This document shows, one piece after another, positions 46,219 to 56,158 of a stretch of 64,000 nt of DNA. The first letter of the stretch is position 1. The number at the start of each line of letters is the position of its first letter. The position numbers were made by a program, and so were the translations under genes. The stretch lies in NCBI RefSeq assembly GCF_028877475.1, contig NZ_CP113527.1, forward strand, positions 1,357,501-1,421,500, read 5' to 3'. The notes under the pieces were generated by a model. It searched no databases, was not told where the DNA came from, and saw only the letters and a program-made list of their open reading frames with translations. Source of the DNA: Lysinibacillus irui. GTDB taxonomy: Bacteria; Bacillota; Bacilli; Bacillales_A; Planococcaceae.

Positions 46219-46236
46219 TTTGTGAAAAGTTAAACG

Positions 46237-46357
46237 CTCAACTAGCGCCAACTAGTAGAGTCATATATAACGCAGATCCTGCGCCAACAGGACCGGCAAA
46301 TATTCGCTAGAGCTTGCGCCAACAAGCGATAGTAGAGGTCTTTGCGCCAACATTGAC
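46237..46357 (+). repeat. Four small hairpins with an identical CGCCAA loop
   Basis: Loops at 46246-46251, 46282-46287, 46317-46322 and 46345-46350. Stems differ: ACTAG/CTAGT, TCCTG/CAGGA, GCTTG/CAAGC and a weaker GTCTTTG/CATTGAC. Every loop is preceded by G and followed by C. A terminator ends the unit at 46401. Confidence 0.7.
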
Positions 46358-46366
46358 AAAAATAAA

Positions 46367-46402
46367 ACTAGAGGCGCTTGCATTCGTCTCTAGTCATTTT
46401 TT
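46367..46402 (+). terminator. Terminator after the hairpin cluster
   Basis: Stem ACTAGAG / CTCTAGT around a 14-nt loop, then CATTTTTTG. It overlaps the end of the convergent 142-residue gene. Confidence 0.72.
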
Positions 46403-46818
46403 GATATTAATTTTCGTGATTTTACATCATAAATTTCGTACCCCATAGTAAACATAGCGTCTTTTGTAATATTCACCTTACAATAGTAAGGAATTGACTT
46501 ACCATAAGCATCTAGTTCGGGGATATCGAAAGAGGTATATTGTTCGCCAGTTTCGATCATTTCAAAAGTTGCTGATGTACGGTGCCCCAATGAACCAACT
46601 TCAATCGTACAATCTCCATTAATAACGTCATAATCATTTTGAATAACTGACTTTAGACTTGGTAGGGTAATCGCTAACAACGCAACACCTACTAAAAAAC
46701 CCAAAAGAGACTTAAATCCATCAAAGGATAGCAACTCTTTATCTTGATACAAAAAAATTAATAATATAGCTTGTGAGAGAGCTAGTATTAATCCTATTGA
46801 AATTGCTACATAATACAA
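46390..46818 (-). CDS. Hypothetical membrane protein
   Basis: 142 residues with two membrane helices (about 3-24 and 36-57) and a soluble C-terminal domain with two cysteines (GDCTIEVG, PYYCKV). Starts at TTG 46818 with GGAAGTG upstream. Family not recognised. Confidence 0.6.
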   Translation of the reverse strand: MYYVAISIGLILALSQAILLIFLYQDKELLSFDGFKSLLGFLVGVALLAITLPSLKSVIQNDYDVINGDCTIEVGSLGHRTSATFEMIETGEQYTSFDIPELDAYGKSIPYYCKVNITKDAMFTMGYEIYDVKSRKLISKND

Positions 46819-47325
46819 TTCTTCACTTCCTATGTATAACTGTTGAATATTTCCTTGTTAGCCTAACATATTTTATCGTTTTATTCTTATCAAGGTAAAC
46901 AGGTTTATTATTCCATTAAATATTATATTTAATTAATTTGAATAAGGTGGTCCGAATTCGAGATTATACTCGGGTATAGATAGTAGGGAAGTTAATCCCC
47001 TTCATTTCACCTTTATAAACATGGTTGAAAACGGTTTTAAATCGCAAGTCAACGTATTTATCATGAGGAGGCTAAAGAGGGTATCGATGTTGTCGAGGCG
47101 TTATTCGAGCGCGGTGTACGCGTACATGTACTTAACGTAGGACTATTAGAGAACACGACAATGGGATGCTTCTTCCTTACTACCTTACTAGCGGTGGCAG
47201 AGACTCCCCCAAGGGCCCCGATTCTGACAGGCGCTTTCTGCTGATCTGACCTTACGTACAACTTTTTTTCTTTTTGAAGTATAGTAGTTATAATAAATAC
47301 ATTAATACGTAAAGATGGTGAAACG
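46819..47325. other. Intergenic stretch with recombinase relic
   Basis: Apart from the serine recombinase remnant at 47044-47243 I see no gene. A direct gene start follows at 47326. Confidence 0.5.
47044..47243 (+). pseudogene. Serine recombinase (resolvase) fragment
   Basis: A frame encoding EGIDVVEALFERGVRVHVLN and GLLENTTMG...LLAVAE matches the middle of the resolvase catalytic domain. The N-terminal serine region and all DNA-binding parts are missing, and the frame ends in unrelated sequence (TPPRAPILTGAFC). It is a relic of another mobile gene. Confidence 0.72.
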
Positions 47326-47559
47326 ATGGAACTGGTGCTAAAGGAAATAATGTCTCCAAGTAATCAATATAAAGTTCAAATTATAAAACGGAGGGATGGT
47401 CTTTATACAACAGAAGTATATATGTGGCAAGAAGACTGTGGATATGAATTTTGGAGTCCTTTTAAAAAAGGATTGAGTTTGATTGAGACTGAGGAAGTAG
47501 CAGTAACATTAGCCATTGAACAATTAAGACAATACTCCGGTGAAATTATCACTCTTTAG
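47326..47559 (+). CDS. Small hypothetical protein
   Basis: 77 residues (KVQIIKRRDGLYTTEVYMWQ, then EEVAVTLAIEQLRQYSG). The ribosome site is weak (GATGGTGAAACG). No family recognised. Codon pattern and composition look coding. Confidence 0.5.
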   Translation: MELVLKEIMSPSNQYKVQIIKRRDGLYTTEVYMWQEDCGYEFWSPFKKGLSLIETEEVAVTLAIEQLRQYSGEIITL

Positions 47560-47839
47560 TTACCTAACTTATTCAGACGCAATCCTAACGCATCGAGAAT
47601 TGCAAAGTAGGATAGTTGTACGTGTGGAATCGTCTGAATGCCACTTTTAACGCTAAACTGACGCAATCTATTTTAATAGGAAATAACACTAAACGTTATT
47701 TATTACTGAAAACGTAATTAACGTTGATATGACGCGGTTTACAAGGTATTTTTATTCTTGCATTTTATAGTCGTAGGTTGTATAGTTTGATTCGACGTCA
47801 AATATAACTTGCTAGCGGTTAGAGAGCGAGGAAATACCG

Positions 47840-48091
47840 ATGGAGAAGAATTATAAAAGTGTGCCAGAAGTGGCTAAGATGTTCAAAACTAATGTCACGA
47901 AGATAAAAGACATTTGCGATTTAATGTCGGACGATATAACGAAATTTGTTCTTAGGAATGAACAAGGTCATCGTCAACTGTCAGAACATAATATACTTAT
48001 TATTGCCGCAGTTATCGGCTTAACAAACTGTATGAAATTAATAGATGCGGTAGATTACGTGAAAAAAGAATTTTACGGAATTATCGTTTAA
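47840..48091 (+). CDS. Helix-turn-helix protein, possible excisionase or regulator
   Basis: 83 residues with a MerR/RacA-like winged helix start (SVPEVAKMFKTNVTKIKDICDL, NEQGHRQLSEHNI). GAGG nine bases before the ATG. It is the last gene before attR. Small MerR-like HTH proteins in integrative elements are often excisionases, but this is inference only. Confidence 0.58.
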   Translation: MEKNYKSVPEVAKMFKTNVTKIKDICDLMSDDITKFVLRNEQGHRQLSEHNILIIAAVIGLTNCMKLIDAVDYVKKEFYGIIV

Positions 48092-48352
48092 GTTTCTGCT
48101 TGTTATTGCGTAGAAATGTCGGTAAAACATTCCGAAACAAGCAACTATACTCATTTGAGCTTCAGAAAACGTTTGAGTAGAAAAAGAAAAAAACGGATAA
48201 GTTTTATTGCAGAGTACGTTGATAGTAGTAGTGTATATTTGAATCGTAGAGGGTAAAACCAAGTATGCCTCACGTACAATTCGATTATTATAACCGACAT
48301 ACCAATCTGATAATATCCGGTAATTAATTTTATATCCGATAAGTATAACGAG

Positions 48353-48475
48353 AACCCAGGTACAATCCGTGGAGACTACGCAACAACTGTTTCTCACAAC
48401 ATCATTCACGGTTCTGATTCACTTGCTTCTGCAGAGCGCGAAATCGGCTTATTCTTCGGTGAAGATTTAGTTTAA
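48353..48475 (+). pseudogene. Displaced 3' end of the original ndk
   Basis: Encodes [20 protein letters not shown] and on to GEDLV-stop, identical in protein to the end of ndk at 42644-42766 with six synonymous base changes. It lacks a start and is the host's old gene end. Confidence 0.92.
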
Positions 48476-48480
48476 TTCGT
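48353..48480 (+). repeat. attR: right copy of ndk 3' end direct repeat
   Basis: Partner of 42644-42771, 5709 bases apart. The identical 26-base block 48353-48378 is the likely core. Confidence 0.9.
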
Positions 48481-48489
48481 GAATAGATT

Positions 48490-48523
48490 AGGCAATTCCA
48501 ATTCATTTGGGATTGCTTTTTTT
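48490..48523 (+). terminator. Original ndk terminator
   Basis: Stem GGCAATTCC / GGGATTGC(T) followed by T7. It stands 16 bases after the displaced ndk end, now 5.7 kb from the gene. Confidence 0.82.
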
Positions 48524-48727
48524 ATTACCTTGAGAAACGGAAGAATTACAAAAGGTAATGTTCTATTGCAACATATAAATAAACTTCTTCTAGATACATA
48601 TAGAATTGTTAAAAACTTCTTACTCATGTACAATAAAAAATATAATATTCAGACAATTAAGTTAGGAATAGAATTGTAGACCTGTCAATAAACTGTGAAG
48701 GATGACGAGGAAAAGGGGTTATAGATA

Positions 48728-49876
48728 ATGAGAGAAGTGGTAATTGTCGCAGCAGTTCGAACTGCTGTTGGCCGAAGTAAAGGGGCATTAAGCCAAGTTC
48801 GAGCAGATGATTTAGCAGCAGATGTGCTAGAAGAGGTTGTAAGGCGTGCAGGGATTGACAAGGAACAAGTGGATGACGTTATTTTGGGCTGTGTAACGCA
48901 AACAGCAGAACAAGGTGCCAATATTGCGCGGACATCCTTATTAATGGCTGGCTTCCCGGATAGTGTGCCAGGGGTAACCATTGATCGTCAATGTGGCTCT
49001 AGTCAGCAAGCCGTTCATTTCGCCGCTCAGGCAATTTTAGCGGGAGATATGGATATTGTCATTGCTGGTGGCGTGGAAAGTATGTCGAGAGTACCGATGG
49101 GGTCAAACATGCAACATGCGCATAGTAGTAAACGCTTACAGGAGAATTATGACATTATCCATCAAGGGTTATCTGCGGAGAAAATAGCAGCAAAATGGTC
49201 TTTATCGAAAGAACAGCTAAATAACTATGCTTACCAAAGCCATCAACGGGCAATTTCTGCTATTGAAGCGGGTCATTTCAAACATGAAATACTACCTATT
49301 CAAGTGCCACAAGAGGATGGATCAATGACAACGTTTGCTGTTGACGAGGGACCACGTGCAGAAACAACTATCGAAATTTTAAATGGCTTAAAGACTGTTT
49401 TTCAAGAGGATGGCGTCATAACTGCAGGCAATGCAAGTCAGATGAGTGATGGGGCATCAGCAGTTGTGGTGATGGCTTTGGACAAGGCGCAGGAGCTTGG
49501 CATTCAACCACTTGCCAAAATTGTGACAAGAGTGGTCGTTGGCTCTGATCCAACATTGATGTTAACAGGGCCAATCGAAGCAACTAGAAAGGCGTTAGAA
49601 CGAGCAGGCCTCAACATTGAAGATATCGACACTTATGAAGTTAATGAAGCCTTTGCACCAGTGCCACTTGTATGGCTACAAGAAATTGGTGGAGACCCGA
49701 ATAAGCTTAACCCAGATGGCGGTGCTATAGCACTGGGGCATCCGTTAGGGGCTACAGGCACTAAATTGTTAACGACCATGCTACATCGTATGGAGCGAGA
49801 GAATTATCGTTACGGTTTACTTGCTATTTGTGAAGGGATGGGAATGGCTAATGCCACGATCATTGAAAAAATGTAA
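48728..49876 (+). CDS. Thiolase (acetyl-CoA acyltransferase)
   Basis: 382 residues. Active-site Cys in DRQCGSSQQA (near 89), His in NEAFAPV and GHPLGATGTK, and CEGMGMANA near the C-terminus. Cleaves 3-ketoacyl-CoA in beta-oxidation, or condenses acetyl-CoA. First of three genes (thiolase, SDR, acyl-CoA ligase) that fit fatty-acid degradation. Confidence 0.92.
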   Translation: MREVVIVAAVRTAVGRSKGALSQVRADDLAADVLEEVVRRAGIDKEQVDDVILGCVTQTAEQGANIARTSLLMAGFPDSVPGVTIDRQCGSSQQAVHFAAQAILAGDMDIVIAGGVESMSRVPMGSNMQHAHSSKRLQENYDIIHQGLSAEKIAAKWSLSKEQLNNYAYQSHQRAISAIEAGHFKHEILPIQVPQEDGSMTTFAVDEGPRAETTIEILNGLKTVFQEDGVITAGNASQMSDGASAVVVMALDKAQELGIQPLAKIVTRVVVGSDPTLMLTGPIEATRKALERAGLNIEDIDTYEVNEAFAPVPLVWLQEIGGDPNKLNPDGGAIALGHPLGATGTKLLTTMLHRMERENYRYGLLAICEGMGMANATIIEKM

Positions 49877-49892
49877 AAGGGGATAGAGTTGG

Positions 49893-50660
49893 ATGAAAAA
49901 TCATGAAGTGATTGCAGTAGTAACGGGCGGTGCCTCAGGTTTAGGTGAGGCAACTGTCCGTAAGCTGGTTGAACAAGGTGGCAAAGCAATTATTTTTGAT
50001 GTGAATGATGAGCGTGGACAAGCTCTAGTACAGGAATTAGGGCAAAGCGTACATTATGTGCGAGTGGATGTCACAAAAGAAGAAGATGTGGCAACAGGTC
50101 TTGAGCAGGCCATTGCAGCATTTGGTAAGGTGAATGTGGCGGTAAATTGTGCAGGCATTGCAGATGCGAGTAAAGTCATCTCGAAGCGAGGGGTTCATGC
50201 TCTTGCTTTATTTGAAAAAATAATCTCTGTTAATTTAATTGGTACGTTCAATGTTATCCGTCTAGTTGCTGAGAAAATGCAGCATAACGAACCAAATGAG
50301 GATGGACAACGTGGCGTCATTATTAATACTGCATCGGTAGCAGCATTTGATGGGCAGATTGGACAAGCGGCTTATAGTGCATCAAAGGGCGGTGTGGCAG
50401 CGATGACCTTGCCAATTGCACGAGAGCTTGCAGAAATCGGTGTCCGTGTAATGACCATTGCGCCTGGGATAGTTGAAACGCCAATGTTTGCATCGTTACC
50501 TGAGCCAGCAAGAACGGCTCTTGCCCAAATGACACCATTCCCTAAGCGACTTGGTAAACCTTCAGAATATGCCCTGTTAGTTGATAGTATTATCCACAAT
50601 GGTTTGTTAAATGGGGAGGTCATTCGTCTAGATGGGGCCATCCGCATGCAGCCAAGGTAA
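49893..50660 (+). CDS. SDR, 3-hydroxyacyl-CoA dehydrogenase type-2-like
   Basis: 255 residues. GGASGLGEA nucleotide motif, NCAG, and catalytic YSASKGG. The insert [22 protein letters not shown] and [20 protein letters not shown] match the HSD17B10 group of 3-hydroxyacyl-CoA dehydrogenases. Second gene of the module, 16 bases after the thiolase. Confidence 0.9.
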   Translation: MKNHEVIAVVTGGASGLGEATVRKLVEQGGKAIIFDVNDERGQALVQELGQSVHYVRVDVTKEEDVATGLEQAIAAFGKVNVAVNCAGIADASKVISKRGVHALALFEKIISVNLIGTFNVIRLVAEKMQHNEPNEDGQRGVIINTASVAAFDGQIGQAAYSASKGGVAAMTLPIARELAEIGVRVMTIAPGIVETPMFASLPEPARTALAQMTPFPKRLGKPSEYALLVDSIIHNGLLNGEVIRLDGAIRMQPR

Positions 50661-50742
50661 CTATAAAGTCTATTTTTAATTGGTTTGTAGCAGCTGTAGA
50701 GTTGATCGTTTCAAAAATTCGTTTATGAAGGGAAGCGGTAGA

Positions 50743-52368
50743 ATGCATATGATGGATACACCTTTATTATTAACAAGTTTTTTGAATCGCGCTGAACGAT
50801 TTTTTCACTCAAAGAAGATTTATTCACGAACAAATGCTACAACCATTCACGAGTTCACGTACAAAGAATATGTTAAACGTACCCGCCGTTTAGCTGATGC
50901 TCTGACGAAGCTTGGAATGGAGCGAGGTATGAAAGTGGGCACATTTGCTTGGAATCATCATCGCCATTTGGAAGCCTATTTTGCTGTACCGTGTGCAGGG
51001 GCAGTACTGCATATGATTAATATTCGATTAGCACCAGAGCATATTGCCTATGTCATCAATCATGCGGAAGACGAAATATTATTAATCGATGACAACCTAG
51101 TGCCTTTAATTGCACCAATTGTGTCACAGCTTAAAACGGTAAAGCACTTTATCATTATGGGGGATGCTGTCGAGGTAGAATCTGTGCCCATTCCAAATGC
51201 TCTTTCTTATGAGGCATTACTAGCTGAGGCCGATGAACATTTTACATTTCCAGATGACTTAGATGAGAATACGCCTGCAGGCATGTGCTATACAAGTGCA
51301 ACGACAGGTATGCCAAAAGGGGTTGTTTATACTCACCGTAGCATTGTCCTGCACAGTTTAACGGCTGGTCTTGCTGATAGTATTGCTATTTGTGAATCCG
51401 ATGTGGTGTTACCTGTTGTACCGATGTTTCACGCTAATGCATGGGGCCTACCCTTTGCTAGTGTTGCATTTGGTTCTACACAGGTGTTACCAGGCCCGAT
51501 GTTTACCCCACAGCTTTTGCTTGAGTTATTTGAAGTGTATAAAGTCACGTTAACTGCAGGAGTACCTACAATTTGGCTCGGTGTTCTACAAGAGCAACGT
51601 CAACATCCACGTGACTTATCGTCTATGCGATTAATTGTTTGTGGAGGATCTGCGTCGCCAATTGGTCTTGTCCGTGGCTTTGAACAAGAACTTAATATCC
51701 CATACATGACAGGCTACGGTATGACAGAGACATCACCGCTCGTTAGCCTATCCACGTATTTAACACATATGCAGGACTACACAGCTGATGAAAAGATGAA
51801 TGTTCGTATTACGCAAGGTATGACGATGCCTCTCATTGAAAGTCGAATTGTTAATGAAAATGGTGAAGTGCCATGGGATGGTAAAACAATGGGAGAATTA
51901 ACGATTAGAGGACCGTGGATTGCCCATGAGTACTATCAAGATGAACGAACGGAAGAAGCGTTTAAAGACGGTTGGCTATACACAGGTGATATTGCCGTGA
52001 TGACAGTAGATGGCTATATAAAAATCACAGACCGTACGAAGGATTTAATTAAGAGTGGAGGGGAATGGATCTCCTCTGTTGAACTTGAAAATGCATTAAT
52101 GTCCCATCCAAAAGTATTTGAGGCGGCTGTCATTGCCATTCCGCATGAAAAATGGCTGGAGCGACCATTAGCCTGTGTCGTAGCAAAGCCAGAATTTAAA
52201 AATTCTATTACCAAAGAGGAGCTATTAGAGAGTTTACAGGCACAATTCCATAAAACGTGGATCCCTGATGATATTGTCTTCATTGAAGAGGTACCGAAAA
52301 CGTCTGTTGGTAAATTCCTGAAAGCTAAATTACGAGAAGATTTAAAAGAGTATCGCATTGAAGTTTAA
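50743..52368 (+). CDS. Long-chain/medium-chain acyl-CoA ligase
   Basis: 541 residues, AMP-binding superfamily. P-loop TSATTGMPKGVVYTH, GYGMTETSPL, YTGDIAV, and the C-terminal lysine in VGKFLKAKLRED. Activates fatty acids with ATP and CoA. I chose ATG 50743 (GGGAAGCGG upstream); further upstream the frame has no site. Confidence 0.9.
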   Translation: MHMMDTPLLLTSFLNRAERFFHSKKIYSRTNATTIHEFTYKEYVKRTRRLADALTKLGMERGMKVGTFAWNHHRHLEAYFAVPCAGAVLHMINIRLAPEHIAYVINHAEDEILLIDDNLVPLIAPIVSQLKTVKHFIIMGDAVEVESVPIPNALSYEALLAEADEHFTFPDDLDENTPAGMCYTSATTGMPKGVVYTHRSIVLHSLTAGLADSIAICESDVVLPVVPMFHANAWGLPFASVAFGSTQVLPGPMFTPQLLLELFEVYKVTLTAGVPTIWLGVLQEQRQHPRDLSSMRLIVCGGSASPIGLVRGFEQELNIPYMTGYGMTETSPLVSLSTYLTHMQDYTADEKMNVRITQGMTMPLIESRIVNENGEVPWDGKTMGELTIRGPWIAHEYYQDERTEEAFKDGWLYTGDIAVMTVDGYIKITDRTKDLIKSGGEWISSVELENALMSHPKVFEAAVIAIPHEKWLERPLACVVAKPEFKNSITKEELLESLQAQFHKTWIPDDIVFIEEVPKTSVGKFLKAKLREDLKEYRIEV

Positions 52369-52493
52369 CGAAAATGGATAGAATGAAGGTGGTGAAAAGC
52401 TACCTTCTTTTTTTAATTGAAATATATCCTAAAAAATGAAACTATTTTTTCCATTTTGCCGTATAATCTTAGTAATGAAAGGAAGTGGACGGA

Positions 52494-52724
52494 GTGTCAA
52501 TTGCGATTGTAGCGATTATTGGAGGCGTCATCATCTCATTAGCAGGGATTTTTACAGATGCTCGTACAAGACAGCAAAAAATTAAATTAAAGGCTATCGA
52601 AAAAGAGGTGGAGTTAGAAAAGCTTAGGCTGGAAAACTATACAATAGAAACAGAAAAAATGCGTCTGGAATTAGAACAGTCTAAAATGCTATTATTAGAG
52701 GAAAAGCAAAACGCAAGTAAGTAG
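52494..52724 (+). CDS. Small membrane protein with coiled coil
   Basis: 76 residues: one membrane helix (about 3-20) then a charged coiled coil (KLKAIEKEVELEKLRLEN). GTG 52494 has AAGGAAG eight bases upstream; GTG 52485 is next to it. Function unknown. Just upstream of cheR. Confidence 0.65.
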   Translation: MSIAIVAIIGGVIISLAGIFTDARTRQQKIKLKAIEKEVELEKLRLENYTIETEKMRLELEQSKMLLLEEKQNASK

Positions 52725-52772
52725 ATAGGCAGTTAGAAAGACTATTTCAGGATTGGGACTTTTCCGCTATAA

Positions 52773-53579
<807 letters not shown>

Positions 53580-53661
53580 TAATATGGATGAAAAGCTTTG
53601 TACAAATGACCAGAATAGTCATGTACATATAAGTAAGCCGGCATTAAACATAGATATTTCG

Positions 53662-53699
53662 TACGCTTTTCGCTTATCATAAGCAAAGGCGTATTTTTT
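53662..53699 (+). terminator. Terminator of cheR
   Basis: Interrupted stem TACGC..GCTTAT / ATAAGC..GCGTA with T6. Confidence 0.8.
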
Positions 53700-53711
53700 A
53701 TAAAATTGAGC

Positions 53712-53740
53712 ACTTCACTTCAGTAGTGAAGTAATTTTTT
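53712..53740 (+). terminator. Second hairpin before aroF
   Basis: Perfect 8-bp stem ACTTCACT / AGTGAAGT with a five-base loop, followed by AATTTTTT. Confidence 0.75.
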
Positions 53741-53881
53741 AGAGAAGTCATTCAGAATATTCGCATTTGACTATGAAAATGGTAAGCATTTAAAAGACAT
53801 TTGTAAAAGGACTGTTTTTTTAAAGAATATATGTTATAGTGAAAAATACATACTTTAGCGAGTTGAAGGGAGAAAGTGTTT

Positions 53882-55063
53882 ATGCGTTACTTAACAGCAG
53901 GTGAGTCACACGGACCTCAATTAACAACAATTATTGAAGGTTTACCGTCACTCTTATCTATTACAGCAGAAAAAATTAATCACGATTTAAAACGACGTCA
54001 GGGAGGTCATGGACGTGGGCGCCGCATGCAAATCGAAACGGATACAGTAGAGATCGTTGCAGGTGTACGTCATGGACAAACACTTGGATCTCCAGTCGCA
54101 CTTGTCGTAACAAACGATGACTGGAAGCACTGGACTAAAATTATGGGTGCTGAGCCTTTAGCCGATGATATTAATCCAGAGGATATCAAACGTCAAATTT
54201 CCCGACCTCGACCAGGTCATGCCGATTTAGTTGGGGGCATGAAATATGGACATCGTGATTTACGTAATGTATTAGAGCGATCCTCTGCACGCGAAACTAC
54301 TGTTCGTGTTGCAGTCGGGTCAGTGGCGAAAGCTTTACTGAATGAATTGGGTATTTCTATTGTTGCTCATGTCACTGAAATTGTGGGGATTAAAGCTGAT
54401 ACCTCTTTAATAGAAGGAAAAACAGCTGATGAAATCCGTGCCATTGTCGAAGCAGATCCATGTTACTGTGTAGATCCAGAGGCTTCTGCCAAAATGGTTG
54501 AGGCAATTGATGAGGCGAAAAAAGCAGGTGATTCCATCGGTGGTGTCGTAGAAGTCATCGTTGAAGGTATGCCAGCAGGAGTTGGTTCATATGTTCATTA
54601 TGATCGTAAGCTCGATGCAAAACTAGCAGCAGCGATGCTATCTATTAATGCATTCAAAGGTGTTGAATTTGGGCTTGGCTTTGAAATGGCACGCCGAAAA
54701 GGCTCTGAAGTGCATGATGAAATTATTTGGTCTGACGAAGAGGGCTATACACGTGCAACAAATCGATTAGGTGGCTTAGAAGGTGGCATGTCTACTGGAA
54801 TGCCAATTGTTGTTCGAGGTGTCATGAAGCCAATTCCTACATTATATAAACCATTACAAAGTGTGGATATCGAAACAAAAGAGCCGTTTAAAGCAAGTGT
54901 AGAGCGCTCTGATAGCTGTGCAGTACCAGCAGCATCTGTAGTGGCAGAACACGTTATTGCCTGGGAAATAGCTAATGCTATTTTGGAGCAATTTCATAGT
55001 GATCAACTTCCACAATTAAAAGCTCAAATTGATGAGCATCGACAATATACAAAGGGGTTCTAA
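53882..55063 (+). CDS. aroF: Chorismate synthase
   Basis: 393 residues. [29 protein letters not shown] and RSSARETT motifs of the FMN-dependent enzyme. Converts EPSP to chorismate. ATG 53882 has GGGAG nine bases upstream. Named aroF in B. subtilis, aroC in E. coli. First gene of the aromatic supraoperon. Confidence 0.96.
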   Translation: MRYLTAGESHGPQLTTIIEGLPSLLSITAEKINHDLKRRQGGHGRGRRMQIETDTVEIVAGVRHGQTLGSPVALVVTNDDWKHWTKIMGAEPLADDINPEDIKRQISRPRPGHADLVGGMKYGHRDLRNVLERSSARETTVRVAVGSVAKALLNELGISIVAHVTEIVGIKADTSLIEGKTADEIRAIVEADPCYCVDPEASAKMVEAIDEAKKAGDSIGGVVEVIVEGMPAGVGSYVHYDRKLDAKLAAAMLSINAFKGVEFGLGFEMARRKGSEVHDEIIWSDEEGYTRATNRLGGLEGGMSTGMPIVVRGVMKPIPTLYKPLQSVDIETKEPFKASVERSDSCAVPAASVVAEHVIAWEIANAILEQFHSDQLPQLKAQIDEHRQYTKGF

Positions 55064-55066
55064 TAT

Positions 55067-56158
55067 ATGCGAGTACCAGTAGCAACAAAATCCCATCATT
55101 ATGAGGTTGTTCTTGGTCATCAATTTCTAACGGAAGCTCTTCAAGCATTTGCTGATAAGCTTCAAAAAGCAGATAAGCTGATTGTATTTACAGATGCCAA
55201 TGTATGGGCTGCACAGGGAGACTATTTCAAGGCTCATTTCCCATATGAATTTAACGTGTTTATTTTGCCTGGTGGCGAAGCATGCAAAACCTTTGAACAG
55301 TACAATGCTGCTCAAACATTTTTATTGGAACAAAAATGCTCACGAAAATCATTTATTTTTGCCTTTGGTGGAGGAGCTGTTGGAGATTTAACTGGCTTTG
55401 TTGCAGCAACCTATATGCGAGGGATTCCGTTTATTCAAATTCCAACGACCATTTTAGCTCATGATTCTGCGGTTGGGGGTAAAACAGCTATCAATCATCC
55501 GTTAGGAAAAAACATGATAGGTGCATTTTATCAGCCAGAAGGTGTTATTTATGATACAGCTTTCACGGAAAGCTTATCTGAGCGCGAAGTACGTTCAGGA
55601 ACAGCAGAGTTAATTAAGCATGCGATGATTTCTGATCCAGCATGGCTTGAGGAATTAATGGCAGCAGATTCAATCATTCATTTTAATCAACATGAACTAG
55701 CAAAACAGCTGAAAAAAGGAATTGAAGTGAAAGCACAAATTGTGGCAGAGGATGAAACAGAGCAATCTGTTCGGAAATTTTTAAACCTAGGCCATACATA
55801 TGGACACGCCATTGAAGCGGCTGCGGGCTATGGCAAAGTAGCGCATGGTGAAGCGGTAATGATAGGTCTTGTTTATTGTTTATTGCTAAGTGAACGCTAT
55901 GGAGAATTAGATCGTGCGTTTACCAAAGCGTTTTTACAATTTGCGTTGAAAAATGGTTATCCTTTTGAGGCTGTAAATGATTATTCATTCGACCAGTTAA
56001 CAGGTTATTTAATGAAAGATAAAAAAACGGAATATGGCATTTTGCAATTTGTTTTACTGGAAAATATAGGTAAACCGTTTGTGAGGGCCATTGAGTTAGA
56101 AGAATGCAAAGAAGTAGATGCAGAATATAGACAGTTATTAGCGGAGGTGCTTGTATGA
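55067..56158 (+). CDS. aroB: 3-dehydroquinate synthase
   Basis: 363 residues. NAD-binding GGGAVGDLTGFVAATYMRG, DSAVGGKTAINHP and the zinc histidines in ELIKHA and NLGHTYGHAIE. Second step of the shikimate pathway. Its stop overlaps the start of aroH by four bases. Confidence 0.96.
   Translation: MRVPVATKSHHYEVVLGHQFLTEALQAFADKLQKADKLIVFTDANVWAAQGDYFKAHFPYEFNVFILPGGEACKTFEQYNAAQTFLLEQKCSRKSFIFAFGGGAVGDLTGFVAATYMRGIPFIQIPTTILAHDSAVGGKTAINHPLGKNMIGAFYQPEGVIYDTAFTESLSEREVRSGTAELIKHAMISDPAWLEELMAADSIIHFNQHELAKQLKKGIEVKAQIVAEDETEQSVRKFLNLGHTYGHAIEAAAGYGKVAHGEAVMIGLVYCLLLSERYGELDRAFTKAFLQFALKNGYPFEAVNDYSFDQLTGYLMKDKKTEYGILQFVLLENIGKPFVRAIELEECKEVDAEYRQLLAEVLV

Larger units (their letters stand above)
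42644..48378. mobile_element. Decayed integrative element in ndk
   Basis: About 5.7 kb between duplicated ndk 3' ends. It has an integrase gene next to attL, an XRE repressor with operators, small genes of unknown function, and a serine-recombinase relic. No capsid, terminase, replication or conjugation gene is visible. The integrase carries two frameshifts, so it is probably immobile. Confidence 0.88.
53580..53881. other. cheR-aroF intergenic region
   Basis: No gene. It holds two tandem terminator-like hairpins (53662-53699 and 53712-53740) followed by an AT-rich leader with TATAGT (about 53835) before aroF. Confidence 0.6.

Noticed and set aside
47061..47261. 66-residue frame on the minus strand
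   Set aside because: It is the antisense of the serine recombinase relic, whose plus-strand translation is recognisable.
48479..48679. 66-residue frame after the displaced ndk end
   Set aside because: It covers the original ndk terminator and lacks a ribosome site.
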